Part shown: positions 53,251 through 62,762 of the stretch, one piece after another
Numbering within the stretch: position 1 is the stretch's first letter
How the letters are laid out: every line of letters begins with the position of its first letter
Source of the DNA: Streptomyces hygroscopicus
GTDB taxonomy: Bacteria; Actinomycetota; Actinomycetes; Streptomycetales; Streptomycetaceae
Direction of reading: 5' to 3'
Length of the DNA: 64,000 nucleotides
NCBI RefSeq assembly: GCF_026168105.1
Contig: NZ_LBMW01000008.1
Location: forward strand, 62,001-126,000
The notes under the pieces: model-generated
The model's input: only the letters and a program-made list of their open reading frames with translations
Databases searched by the model: none
What the model was told of the DNA's origin: nothing
Translations under genes and position numbers: made by a program

Positions 53251-53480
53251 TCACTGCTGGTGCAGTCCGCGCCCGGCGAGCGTGAGGAACTCTCCCCGAC
53301 CGCCTCCGAGAGCGTGGGGTGCGGGTGCACATGGCGGGCCACGTCCGACGGCTTCGCGTCCCAGCCGACGATCAGCTGGCTCTCGGCGATCGTCTCCGAG
53401 ACATGCGGGCCCACCAGGTGGACGCCGAGCACCTGCCCGCCGCCCTTCTCGGCCACGATCGGGGGGCTACCGGCGCCCAC
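53251..53480 (-). pseudogene. C-terminal relic of dihydrolipoamide dehydrogenase
   Basis: Minus-strand remains of the last 75 or so residues of an E3-type lipoamide dehydrogenase. The dimer-interface stretch VLGVHLVGPHVSETIAESQL and the catalytic HPHPTLSEAVGE are readable. One missing base after GGGGAG shifts the frame; in the next frame FLTLAGRGLHQQ and the natural stop (53251-53253) follow. Nothing upstream of about 53480 resembles the rest of the enzyme. Confidence 0.82.
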
Positions 53481-53559
53481 GGACTTCCCGGGCGGGACAT
53501 GTGACGCCTAGGTCCCCACGGCCACGACGGCCCTCCGGGGCGCACGACGCTCCAGCGAC

Positions 53560-55920
53560 TCACGCCCCGCCGGTCCGCTCCAGCAGCGCCACCGGCAGCC
53601 GGGCGAAGAGATCCGCCACGCGTGCGTGCCCCTCGAACCGTCGTTCGGGAGCGAGCACATCGGCCCACCGGCCGGGCGGCAGCGTGAGGGACGTGTCCCG
53701 CCAGCCCCCCGCCTCGGCCAGCCGCAGCGACAACCGGGTGACCGCCGTGAGCACCTCCCCGGAACGCACGAAGGCAACACAATGCGCGGCACCGGCGCCC
53801 TCGGCGGTGAGCGGCGCGTACGTCGCCGACGTGCCGAAGGCCTCCGGGTGCCGCCGGCGCAGCCGGAGCGCCGCCCTGGTGAGCTCCGCCTTGTCCGGTT
53901 TGTCCGGACCTGCCTCCCGGGGCTCGAAGGGCCCCCGGTTGTCAGGGTCCACCAGGGCCCGGTACTCGCCCTCCGTTCCCTGGTAGACGTCCGGCACGCC
54001 AGGCATGGTCAGCTGGACCAGCGCGGCTCCCAGGACGTTCGCCAGGATGTGCGGCGCCAACTCTTCCCGGAAGTCCGTCACGAGCCGCCCGGGCGCCCCG
54101 CACGGCCCGTCCGCGACGAACTGGGCCACCGCCTTCTCGTAGGCGGGATCCTGCTCGGTCCACGTGGTGTGCACTCCCGCCTCCCGGACGTGCTTGAGCA
54201 ACGCACCCGTCAGGCGCTCCTCGGCGGGCCGGCCGAGCCCGAAGAGCGTCTGCCACGCCGCCCACGCCAGCTGCGCGTCGGGCCCGCCGCCGCCCGCGCG
54301 GGTCACCTCGGCCAGCACGTCGGCCCAGCGCTCGGGGCACTGCGCGAGCACCGCGAGCGCCGCCCGTACATCCGCGCTGCGCTTGGTGTCGTGCGTCGAC
54401 AGCACCGTGCCGGTGGCGGGCCAGTCGCGCTGCACGCGCGCGCAGTAGGCGTGGAAGTCCGCCGGGGAGACGGCAGGGGCGCCGGGCTCGCCGCCGACCT
54501 CGTTCGCCGACAGCAGCGGCACATAGCGGTAGAACGCCGTGTCCTCCACGGACTTGGCCCGCAGTGCCGACGCGGTCTGCGCGAACCGCGCCCGGAACTC
54601 CTCCCGCGCGGGCCCGTCCCCGGCCCGACCGAGCGCCAGGTCCCGTACGACGCTCACCGCGTGTGCCTCCTCGGCAACCGGGAAGGCGGCACGGGCCTCG
54701 GCGGCGGCCTGCTCGGTGACCACCGCGGCGGCGTCCTCGGAGGCGTACGGCCGGTACACCTCCAGGCGGACGAGGAGTTCCCGCAGCGCGGTGCGCAGCG
54801 CCCAGGGGGCGTGGTCGCGCAGCGCGGGGTCCGGGGACGCGGCGCACAGGCGGCTCGCCACACGCGTGAGGCGGTCCACCTCGGCGGCCAGTTCGTGCGT
54901 GATCACCGTGCGGGCGGCGCGTCGCACCGTGGAGGGCCAGTGCCCGCCGCTGTCGCCCGGCGGTGCCGCGAACCGCCGGTAGTGTCCGAGCAGTTCCACG
55001 GCGCCCTGCGGGTCCGTGAACAGCCCGTCGACATGCCGGAGCGCGTCGTACCCGGTGGTGCCGGCGACCGGCCACGCGGAGGGAAGGCGCTCGTCGGCCG
55101 CGAGGATCTTCTCGACGACCGTCCAGCGCCCGCCGGTGGCCTCGTGCAGGCGCCGCAGATAGGCGTCCGGGTCGGCCAGGCCGTCCGGGTGATCCACGCG
55201 CAGACCGTCGACCACGCCCTCGTCGAGCAGCCGCAGCAGCGTGCCGTGCGTCGCGGCGAAGACCTCGGGGTCCTCCACACGTACCCCGATGAGCTCGGAA
55301 ATGCTGAAGAACCGGCGGTAGTTCAGCTCGGTGCGGGCCAGCCGCCACCACACCGGGCGGTACCACTGGGCATCGAGCAGCCGCGGCAGCGGCAGCGATC
55401 GAGTGCCCTCGCGCAGCGGGAACTCATGGTCGTGGTAGCGCAACACGTCCCCGTCGACCTTCAGATGCGCGATCTCCTCGCCGAGCCGTCCCACCAGCAC
55501 CGGCAGCAGCACCTGTCCGCCCTGCGCCTCCCAGTCGATGTCGAACCAGCGTGCGTACGGCGACGCCGGGCCCTCGCGGAGCACCTCCCACAGGGGGCGG
55601 TTGTGGCGCGGGGACATGGCCATGTGGTTGGGCACGATGTCAACGACCAGGCCGAGCCCGTGCTCCCGCGCCGCGCGCGCCAGGGAGCGCAGCCCGGCCT
55701 CGCCGCCCAGTTCGTCGCGCACGCGCGCGGGGTCGGTGACGTCGTAGCCGTGCGTCGACCCGGGGACGGCCTGAAGGACCGGCGACAGATGCAGATGCGA
55801 GACGCCGAGTGCGGCCAGGTACGGCACGGCCGCCTCGGCCGCGCCGAACGGGAACTGCGGCTGCAGCTGTAGCCGGTACGTGGCCGTCGGCACCGGCGGG
55901 GCAGGACGCTCAGGTGTCAT
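53560..55920 (-). CDS. treY: Malto-oligosyltrehalose synthase
   Basis: A 786-residue GH13 isomerase. Conserved regions include TYRLQLQPQFPF at the start, GLVVDIVPNHMAM, GLRVDHPDGLADP, VVEKILA (acid/base Glu) and TVLSTHDTKRSADVRA. It turns the reducing-end alpha-1,4 bond of maltodextrins into an alpha,alpha-1,1 bond, giving the TreZ substrate. Length is normal. The SSI gene and the lpd relic separate it from treZ. Confidence 0.95.
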   Translation of the reverse strand: MTPERPAPPVPTATYRLQLQPQFPFGAAEAAVPYLAALGVSHLHLSPVLQAVPGSTHGYDVTDPARVRDELGGEAGLRSLARAAREHGLGLVVDIVPNHMAMSPRHNRPLWEVLREGPASPYARWFDIDWEAQGGQVLLPVLVGRLGEEIAHLKVDGDVLRYHDHEFPLREGTRSLPLPRLLDAQWYRPVWWRLARTELNYRRFFSISELIGVRVEDPEVFAATHGTLLRLLDEGVVDGLRVDHPDGLADPDAYLRRLHEATGGRWTVVEKILAADERLPSAWPVAGTTGYDALRHVDGLFTDPQGAVELLGHYRRFAAPPGDSGGHWPSTVRRAARTVITHELAAEVDRLTRVASRLCAASPDPALRDHAPWALRTALRELLVRLEVYRPYASEDAAAVVTEQAAAEARAAFPVAEEAHAVSVVRDLALGRAGDGPAREEFRARFAQTASALRAKSVEDTAFYRYVPLLSANEVGGEPGAPAVSPADFHAYCARVQRDWPATGTVLSTHDTKRSADVRAALAVLAQCPERWADVLAEVTRAGGGGPDAQLAWAAWQTLFGLGRPAEERLTGALLKHVREAGVHTTWTEQDPAYEKAVAQFVADGPCGAPGRLVTDFREELAPHILANVLGAALVQLTMPGVPDVYQGTEGEYRALVDPDNRGPFEPREAGPDKPDKAELTRAALRLRRRHPEAFGTSATYAPLTAEGAGAAHCVAFVRSGEVLTAVTRLSLRLAEAGGWRDTSLTLPPGRWADVLAPERRFEGHARVADLFARLPVALLERTGGA

Positions 55921-56042
55921 GAGAACCTACGTACCCGCCCCATCCGGATTCCTGCCACAGACGCGCCGCAGTTCGCCGTCCCTCGTCGCCCGCTTCCCGG
56001 CCCGCGGAACGCCCTCCCGGTGTGAGTACTGGGTGTGGTGTC

Positions 56043-56528
56043 TCAGGACGCTGGTTCCACGAGGTTCTCGAACGTCAGCTGCTGCGGGAGGGTGTCGAGC
56101 GGTTCCGGCGGCTGGTCGAAAGTGACGCGGTAGTCGCTGCCGGAGGTCCGGCTGATGGGTGGCTTCCCGCCCAGGCCGGCGTGCGGGCGCTCGTGGCTGT
56201 GGTAGTTGAGGAAGTCGGCGAGCGCCGCGTGGCGTTCGTGCTCGGACGTGTAGTCGCGGACGTAGGCCCACTCCCGGGTGTCCTCGGCGGTGCGGGCCGG
56301 GCTGATGGCGGGGCGGGAAGAGTGGTCAAGCAGGCCGTTTTCACCGTGAGTTCGCCAGCGTGCGTACCACTTGGCCGGGCAGCGGCGCGATTGCCCGGCC
56401 TCGGCGGCAACGTGGGCGACCGACCGGCGTCGATCCGCAGGCACAACCGCAGACGTCCCTCGGGGGTCAGCGGTGCGTTCCGCTGCCCCCTGCTGGTGGC
56501 GCGCTTGGACTCGGCGGATGCAGTTCAT
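56043..56528 (-). pseudogene. IS481-type transposase/integrase relic
   Basis: A 161-codon open frame that fuses two ends of an IS481-like transposase. The N-terminal HTH part reads SVAHVAAEAGQSRRCPAKWYARWRTHGENGLLDHSSRPA. It joins directly to the C-terminal part (REWAYVRDYTSEHERHAALADFLNYHSHERPH). The DDE core between them is missing, and a frame change is apparent near the N-terminus (about 56435). No clear terminal inverted repeats were found. Confidence 0.82.
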
Positions 56529-56529
56529 C

Positions 56530-56555
56530 GGGAGCCCTGGGATCTCAGGGCTCCC
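56530..56555 (-). terminator. Terminator hairpin downstream of the VOC gene
   Basis: A perfect 10-bp inverted repeat (GGGAGCCCTG with CAGGGCTCCC, 6-nt loop) lies 23 bp after the VOC stop and just outside the transposase relic. Confidence 0.65.
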
Positions 56556-56577
56556 GCGTGAGCGACTGTGCGTGGCG

Positions 56578-56976
56578 TCAGCGTGCGAACTTCTCGATGG
56601 CCGCCGGGGTGACGGGGGTGAAGAAGTTGACGAGGTTGCCGTCGGGGTCGCGGAACAGCAGCGACCGGTTGCCCCAGGGCATGGTGGTGGGCTCGTTGAC
56701 GAAGTCGGTGACGAAGCCGGTCAGGTTCTGGTGAACGCGGTCCACGTCGTCGACGAGGAACTCGGTGATCACGCTGTGGTTGTCCGCCGGGCGGGCAGAG
56801 CCCGGGGCGAACAGCGGGACGGTGCGGGTGCCGGCGATCGCGAGGGCGGCGTTGGGGGTCTTGAGTTCGGCGAAGTCCTCGGTGGCCCACGTCGCCGGCA
56901 CCCCGGTGGCTCGCTCGTAGAACTCGACGAGGCGCGTGACGTCGCTGGTGATGATGCGGATCGAGACGAAGTCCAT
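56578..56976 (-). CDS. Single-domain VOC family protein
   Basis: A 132-residue glyoxalase-fold protein (FVSIRIITSDVTRLVEFYERATG, then LLFRDPDGNLVNFFTP). It has one VOC unit and probably works as a dimer. The ATG (56974-56976) follows AAGGAG. It diverges from a WYL-domain regulator 87 bp away, so the regulator probably controls it. The ligand is unknown. Confidence 0.85.
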   Translation of the reverse strand: MDFVSIRIITSDVTRLVEFYERATGVPATWATEDFAELKTPNAALAIAGTRTVPLFAPGSARPADNHSVITEFLVDDVDRVHQNLTGFVTDFVNEPTTMPWGNRSLLFRDPDGNLVNFFTPVTPAAIEKFAR

Positions 56977-57063
56977 GGGGATCTCCTTGGCTGTGCTGGA
57001 GTCGTGCACGTCGCAGGCTAGGAGAAATAGTGGACAGATTCGGTCCTGTATTCGGGTTAGGCT

Positions 57064-58059
57064 GTGCGCGTGCCTCGACCCACTGGCCGCGTGCTGACAC
57101 TCCTGGAGCTGCTGCAGTCGGGCGGTACCCGGACGGTGGCCGAACTCGCCGACCGGCTCGGCGTCCAAGGGCGCACCGTGCGGCGGTATGTGGACCAGCT
57201 GATCGACCTGGACGTGCCCGTGGAGTCGGTGCGCGGCCGCTACGGCGGGTACCGGCTCGCCCCCGGGTACCGTCTGCCTCCGCTCATGCTCAGCGACGAC
57301 GAGGCGCTGGCCGTGCTGCTCGGCCTGGTCGCCGGCCGCCGAGCAGGGTTGACGACGGCGGCTCACACCGCGAGCGAGACGGCCTCGGCCAAGATCCGGC
57401 GGGTGCTGCCCAGACACGTCACCAGCCGGCTCGCCACACTCCTGGAGGCTCTCGCCTTCACGGATCAGCCCGCTGAGTTCGACACCCCGGACGCCGAGGT
57501 CCTGCTTACCATCGCTGATGCGGTACGCCACCGCCGACCGGTCTCGATCAGATACACCGACCGCTGCGGCCGGCGCAGCGAACGCACGCTGCACGCGTAC
57601 GGGATCGTCGCCCATGCGGGCCGGTGGTACGTCACGGGCACCGACCCCGAGATCGGCGAGGACCGAACCTTCCGGCTCGATCGCATCGCAGACGCGCGGA
57701 CCCTGCCCGGCTCATTCGAGGCGCCCGTGGGTCCCGATCCGGCACAGCGCGTGTTGTCGGGGTTCGCCACGGCCGAGTACCGGCATGAGGTGACCTTGCG
57801 GATCCACGGGACAGTCGAGCAGATCCGCGCCCACCTTCCCGCCGGCGTCGCGAGCCTGGAGGAGCACGAGCCCATGGCAGACAAGGACCGGGCGACCGAG
57901 CGCTGGCTGCGCGTCGAACTACGGATGGAGCGGCTTGACTGGTTGCCTCCGGCGCTCGCCTCACTGGACCGTCCGTTCGTGATCGAGCGCCCCGATGAAC
58001 TGCGCGACCTCGTCATCGCGCTCGCCGAACGCCTCGCGTCCTACGCCCGAAAGGCCTGA
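57064..58059 (+). CDS. HTH plus WYL domain transcriptional regulator
   Basis: A 331-residue DeoR-like regulator. The winged HTH covers about residues 8-60 (TVAELADRLGVQGRTVRRYVDQL). The WYL domain follows (HAGRWYVTGTDPE, FRLDRIADA), then the WCX C-terminal part. WYL domains sense small molecules or nucleic acids. The start is GTG 57064, or GTG 57070 two codons later. A TTAGGCT -10-like sequence ends just before the start, so the mRNA may be nearly leaderless. Confidence 0.88.
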   Translation: MRVPRPTGRVLTLLELLQSGGTRTVAELADRLGVQGRTVRRYVDQLIDLDVPVESVRGRYGGYRLAPGYRLPPLMLSDDEALAVLLGLVAGRRAGLTTAAHTASETASAKIRRVLPRHVTSRLATLLEALAFTDQPAEFDTPDAEVLLTIADAVRHRRPVSIRYTDRCGRRSERTLHAYGIVAHAGRWYVTGTDPEIGEDRTFRLDRIADARTLPGSFEAPVGPDPAQRVLSGFATAEYRHEVTLRIHGTVEQIRAHLPAGVASLEEHEPMADKDRATERWLRVELRMERLDWLPPALASLDRPFVIERPDELRDLVIALAERLASYARKA

Positions 58060-58091
58060 CGGCGAGGAACCAACGTCATGAGAGGGCACAA

Positions 58092-60200
58092 CTAGGCAGG
58101 CCGCTGCAGCACCGTCAGGCTCCGGTCCACCAGTGTCAGCCGGCCCCCCGCCTCGATCTTGTTGCCGGTGCCGGGCGTCACCCCCTCCGGCACGGACGTG
58201 TCGACGACCACCTGCCACTGGCGCCCGTGGTCGACCGGCACCACGAACTCCAGCGACCTCGGCGAGGCGTTGAACATCAGCAGGAACGAGTCGTCGGTGA
58301 TCCGCTCCCCGCGCGGGCCGGGCTCGGAGATCGCGTTGCCGTTGAGGAACACGGTCAGCGCTCCGGCCTGCGCCGACGTCCAGTCCCGCTGGGTCATCTC
58401 CTCGCCGTGCGGGGTGAACCATGCGATGTCGGACAGTTCGTCGTGCGTGCCCTGCACCGGGCGGCCGTGGAAGAAGCGGCGCCGGCGGAAGACCGGGTGG
58501 TCGCGGCGCAGCCACACCATCGCGCGCGTGAACTCCAGCAGATCACTGCCGTCCTCGGGCCATTCCACCCAGGAGACCTCGTTGTCCTGGCAGTACGCGT
58601 TGTTGTTGCCCTGTTGCGTCCGCGCGAACTCGTCGCCGTGGCTGAGCATCGGCACGCCCTGGGACAGCATCAGGGTGGCGATGAAGTTGCGCATCTGCCG
58701 TGCCCGCAGCTCCAGCACCGCGGGGTCGTCGGTCCCGCCCTCGGCCCCGCAGTTCCAGGAGCGGTTGTGGCTCTCGCCGTCGCGGTTGTCCTCGCCGTTG
58801 TCCTCGTTGTGCTTGTCGTTGTACGAGACCAGGTCGTGCAGTGTGAAGCCGTCGTGGCAGGTGACGAAGTTGATGGAGGCCAGCGGGCGGCGGCCGTCGT
58901 CCTGGTAGAGGTCCGAGGACCCGGTCAGCCGGGAGGCGAACTCGGCGAGCGTGCGCGTCTCCCCGCGCCACAGGTCCCGTACCGTGTCGCGGTACTTGCC
59001 GTTCCACTCGGTCCACAGGGGCGGGAAGTTGCCCACCTGGTAGCCGCCCTCGCCCACGTCCCACGGCTCGGCGATCAGCTTCACCTGCGAGACCACCGGG
59101 TCCTGCTGGACCAGGTCGAAGAACGACGACAGCCGGTCCACCTCGTGGAACTGCCGTGCCAGCGTCGCCGCCAGGTCGAAGCGGAAGCCGTCCACGTGCA
59201 TGTCGGTGACCCAGTAGCGCAACGAGTCCATGATCAGCTGAAGGACGTGCGGGGAGCGCATCAGCAGCGAGTTGCCGGTCCCCGTGGTGTCCATGTAGTA
59301 CCGCGGGTCGTCAGTCAGCCGGTAGTACGAGGGGTTGTCCAGACCCCGGAAGGAGAGTGTCGGTCCCAGGTGGTTGCCCTCGGCGGTGTGGTTGTAGACG
59401 ACGTCCAGGATGACCTCGATGCCGGCCTCGTGCAGCGCCCGGACGGCCGACTTGAACTCCAGGACCTGCTGGCCGCGGTCGCCCCAGGAGGCGTACGTGT
59501 TGTGCGGCGCGAAGAAGCCGATCGTGTTGTAGCCCCAGTAGTTGCTCAGGCGCATGTCCGTCAGACGGTGATCGTTGACGAACTGGTGCACGGGCATCAG
59601 TTCCAGTGCGGTCACGCCCAGTTCGGCGAGGTGTTCGATGATCGCCGGGTGGGCGAGTGCCGCATAGGTCCCCCGCAGCTCCTCGGGCAGCGCGGGGTGG
59701 CGCATCGTCAGGCCCTTCACATGGGCCTCGTAGATCACCGTGCGGTGGTACTCGGTGTGCGGCCGGCGGTCGTCGCCCCAGTCGAAGTAGGGGTTGATCA
59801 CCACGGACGCCATGGTGTGGGGCGCCGAGTCCAGGTCGTTGCGCTTGTCAGGTGATCCGAAAGGGTAGCCGTACACCTCCTCGCCCCACCTCACCGTCCC
59901 ACTGACGGCGCGCGCGTACGGATCGAGCAGCAGCTTCGCCGAGTTGCAGCGCAACCCGCGCTCGGGTGCGTACGGGCCGTGCACCCTGAACCCGTACCGC
60001 TGTCCCGGCATCACCCCCGGCAGATACGCGTGCCGTACGAACGCGTCGGTCTCCCTCAGCTCCACCGCCGTCTCCGAGCCGTCGTCGTGGAGCAGACACA
60101 GCTCGATCCGGTCGGCGGCCTCCGAGAAGACGGCGAAGTTGGTTCCGGCACCGTCGTAGGTGGCGCCGAGCGGATATGCCTCTCCAGGCCAGACCTGCAT
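58092..60200 (-). CDS. glgX: Glycogen debranching enzyme GlgX/TreX
   Basis: A 702-residue GH13 debranching enzyme. The CBM48 opening is YPLGATYDGAGTNFAVFSE. Catalytic regions are VILDVVYNH, GFRFDLA (nucleophile Asp), LIAEPWD (acid/base Glu) and NFVTCHDGFTL. It cuts alpha-1,6 branches of glycogen or limit dextrin, supplying linear chains to TreY. It converges on the WYL regulator, with a 32-bp gap. Confidence 0.95.
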   Translation of the reverse strand: MQVWPGEAYPLGATYDGAGTNFAVFSEAADRIELCLLHDDGSETAVELRETDAFVRHAYLPGVMPGQRYGFRVHGPYAPERGLRCNSAKLLLDPYARAVSGTVRWGEEVYGYPFGSPDKRNDLDSAPHTMASVVINPYFDWGDDRRPHTEYHRTVIYEAHVKGLTMRHPALPEELRGTYAALAHPAIIEHLAELGVTALELMPVHQFVNDHRLTDMRLSNYWGYNTIGFFAPHNTYASWGDRGQQVLEFKSAVRALHEAGIEVILDVVYNHTAEGNHLGPTLSFRGLDNPSYYRLTDDPRYYMDTTGTGNSLLMRSPHVLQLIMDSLRYWVTDMHVDGFRFDLAATLARQFHEVDRLSSFFDLVQQDPVVSQVKLIAEPWDVGEGGYQVGNFPPLWTEWNGKYRDTVRDLWRGETRTLAEFASRLTGSSDLYQDDGRRPLASINFVTCHDGFTLHDLVSYNDKHNEDNGEDNRDGESHNRSWNCGAEGGTDDPAVLELRARQMRNFIATLMLSQGVPMLSHGDEFARTQQGNNNAYCQDNEVSWVEWPEDGSDLLEFTRAMVWLRRDHPVFRRRRFFHGRPVQGTHDELSDIAWFTPHGEEMTQRDWTSAQAGALTVFLNGNAISEPGPRGERITDDSFLLMFNASPRSLEFVVPVDHGRQWQVVVDTSVPEGVTPGTGNKIEAGGRLTLVDRSLTVLQRPA

Positions 60201-60405
60201 GGATACGACTCTCCCAGTTGTTCTGGCCCCGGGGGGCGCCTTGCAGTGGAGTTTCCCCGAAAGTCGGGGAACCTCCCATGACTTACATCCCTCTTACCGG
60301 CCGACCAGTGCATACGCGGCAATCGCAGCCACCGGCGCAGCCGCGGCATGCCGAACCAGCGGGGCCTGAGCCACTCCCAGGACCATAGGGGGAGTAGGGG
60401 GAAAT

Positions 60406-61212
60406 GTGGGCAAGTTAGTGCGCCGCCATCTGGGCAAGGTGGTGGCGGGTGCGGCCATTGCGGTGACGGGGACCGCCGTGATGGTCGGGATCACACTGCC
60501 GGGCTCGGTGTCGGCCGAGGAGTCCGGCGGCAAGGGCGGCGGACTCTCCGCCCGTCAGGCCGACAAGCAGCAACAGGGGGCGGCGGGGCCCGGCGTCGTC
60601 GAGCAGGCGCCCGCCGAGGGTGCGCGGGGCGAGGGCCGCGACCCGCTGACCGGCGACGAGATCAAGCGTGCCGAGAGCATCGCGTTGACCCGTCAGCAGT
60701 TCGCCGCCGGCGAGAACGTCCGGGGCAGGACGGGTCCGCAGCGTCTCGGCGTGGACCTCGCCGATCCGGAGGCGAACGAACTGGACGATCCCGACGCGCC
60801 CCGTCGCGCGGAGGTGACGTTCTACGACTACAAGGACGACGCGCTCGTCACCAGGACCGTCGATCTCTCCACCGGGAAGGTCGAACGGACCGGCGTCCAG
60901 CACGGGGTGCAGCCGCCGCTCGGCCCGGGCGAGAACGCCGAGGCGGCCAGGCTGCTGATAGCCGACCCGCTCGGCGCGGGTCTGAAGGCCGACTACAAGG
61001 ACGCCACCGGCAGGCAACTCACCTCGCCCGACCAGCTGATGCTCACCAGCATCGTCTACCGGGCGGTCCCGGGCGCCCAGCCCGCCGTCCTCGACCAGTG
61101 CGGCCGGCACCGCTGTGTGCGGCTCTTCCCGAAGGTCCCGAACGGGGCCTGGATCGACACCCGTTCCTTCGTGATCGACCTCAGCGCCCGCAAGGTCGGC
61201 AAGCTCGGCTGA
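60406..61212 (+). CDS. Secreted protein next to the copper amine oxidase
   Basis: A 268-residue exported protein. The N-terminus MGKLVRRHLGKVVAGAAIAVTG is a long basic signal, possibly Tat-like because of the RR pair, with a cleavage site near VSAEE. A Gly/Gln-rich linker leads to a soluble domain (about 85-268) with AEVTFYDYKDDALVTRTVDL and two late Cys residues (DQCGRHRCVRL). It lies directly upstream of a copper amine oxidase, whose N-terminal domains it may resemble or assist. Function is inferred from context only. Confidence 0.75.
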   Translation: MGKLVRRHLGKVVAGAAIAVTGTAVMVGITLPGSVSAEESGGKGGGLSARQADKQQQGAAGPGVVEQAPAEGARGEGRDPLTGDEIKRAESIALTRQQFAAGENVRGRTGPQRLGVDLADPEANELDDPDAPRRAEVTFYDYKDDALVTRTVDLSTGKVERTGVQHGVQPPLGPGENAEAARLLIADPLGAGLKADYKDATGRQLTSPDQLMLTSIVYRAVPGAQPAVLDQCGRHRCVRLFPKVPNGAWIDTRSFVIDLSARKVGKLG

Positions 61213-61333
61213 ACCACCGCGCCACCGCCCCGTGAGGGAACGTTTCTTCGCGGTCGCGGGCAGGCGCCTCGCCGTCCTCACCTCTCGTGTCGCTCTCATC
61301 GTTCTCGCTCTGTGCAGGAGGAGTCTCTTCGTC

Positions 61334-62647
61334 ATGCGCGTGACCAGAAACAGCCGTGCCCGCAGCCGGCTCCTGACCGGCGTCGTGACGCTCGGTCTCG
61401 CCCTCGGAGGCACGGCGGCCGCACCGGCCCACGCCCGTCCGAAGGCCGCCGCGGCGGCCGCCGAGTGCAGCGCGGCGTACCGGATCGAGCAGAAGCTCTC
61501 CACCGGCACCACCTGGCGGATGTGCTGGCACTACGACAGCCACGCCGGGCTGGTCCTGGAGCACGTCTCCTACCGGCCGCCGGGTGAGAGCCGCCCGATC
61601 AAGGTCCTCAACAGCGCGCGCCTCGCCCAGATCGACGTCCCCTACGACGACGGCTCGGTCGAGTACAGCGACCTGACGGGCGCCGGCTTCGCGCAGGGCC
61701 TGTCGGCGATGGCGCCCGGCGAGTGCCCCGGCGGCACCATCAAGACCATCAAGGTGCCGGACGCCTCGGACCCGCGGCATCCGAACGTGCCCGGCCTGTG
61801 CACGACGACCCGTTCGCGCGGCCACGCCTACCGCCTGCAGAGCGACACCGGGAACAATGTCTACCAGGCCCAGGGCAAGGACCTGCTGGTCTACACCGTC
61901 AACAAGGTCGGCTGGTACGAGTACATCACCGAGTGGCGCTTCCAGGACGACGGCACGCTCGCCATGAACGTCGGCGCGACCGGCAGCCTCTCCCCGTTCG
62001 ACTACGACGCGGGCGACGGCCGCGGCTGGCCGATCGGCAAGGGTGCGCGCGGATACGCCACCAGTCACAGCCACAACGTCTTCTGGCGCCTCGACTTCGG
62101 CCTCGACGGCTCGTCCAAGAACCGGGTGGAGCAGTACGACTCCGAGGTCAGCCCGCCGGCCCGGGGCGCCCAGGCGCCGAGCAACAGGACCACGCGCACG
62201 CAGGTCACCAAGGAACTCACGGGCGACGCCAAGAACATGCGCTGGTGGCGGGTGGTCAGCGACACGGGCAGGAACAAGGACGGCCACGCGCGCTCCTACG
62301 AGATCGTCCCGGGCGCCACCACCAAGTATCCCGGCCACGACTTCACCCGGCACGACTTCTACATCACCGAGTACAACACGTGCGAGCAGTTCGCCAGCGA
62401 CAACCTCGGAAACTGCGGTGCCCAGGCCGGCAAATCGGTTGACACCTGGGTCAACGGACAGACCCTCACCCACCCGGTGGTGTGGGTGAACGTCGGCTTC
62501 CACCACATCGCGCGCGACGAGGACCAGCAGCCCATGCCGGTCCACTGGCAGGGCTTCTCCATCGCCCCGCGCGACGTCACGGCTATGAATCCGCTCACTC
62601 CGCCCGCCCTCGCGGGTCAGAACGGGCATGTGCAACCCGGTAGTTGA
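61334..62647 (+). CDS. Copper amine oxidase-like secreted enzyme
   Basis: A 437-residue protein with a signal peptide (cleavage after PAHA, about residue 34) and the copper amine oxidase catalytic domain. The likely cofactor tyrosine is Tyr195 in GWYEYITEW, where the usual Asn before it is Trp. Copper ligands fit HSH (245-247) and the His of FHHIARDEDQQPMP. Such enzymes oxidise primary amines to aldehydes outside the cell. The ATG at 61334 follows AGGAGGAG; an in-frame GTG at 61232 would precede the signal peptide. Confidence 0.85.
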   Translation: MRVTRNSRARSRLLTGVVTLGLALGGTAAAPAHARPKAAAAAAECSAAYRIEQKLSTGTTWRMCWHYDSHAGLVLEHVSYRPPGESRPIKVLNSARLAQIDVPYDDGSVEYSDLTGAGFAQGLSAMAPGECPGGTIKTIKVPDASDPRHPNVPGLCTTTRSRGHAYRLQSDTGNNVYQAQGKDLLVYTVNKVGWYEYITEWRFQDDGTLAMNVGATGSLSPFDYDAGDGRGWPIGKGARGYATSHSHNVFWRLDFGLDGSSKNRVEQYDSEVSPPARGAQAPSNRTTRTQVTKELTGDAKNMRWWRVVSDTGRNKDGHARSYEIVPGATTKYPGHDFTRHDFYITEYNTCEQFASDNLGNCGAQAGKSVDTWVNGQTLTHPVVWVNVGFHHIARDEDQQPMPVHWQGFSIAPRDVTAMNPLTPPALAGQNGHVQPGS

Positions 62648-62762
62648 GAAACGACCCTGTCCATCCGGCTGCATCCCGCGGCGCTCCCGGAGTACCCTTC
62701 CTTGATCGTTGGCTGGGGCCTGGCCCCTGGGGAGGCTCGGGGGAGCGGAAGGCGGTGCACGG

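Noticed and set aside
56010..56575. Intact insertion sequence
   Set aside because: The catalytic core is missing and no matching terminal inverted repeats or target duplication were found; kept as a relic only.
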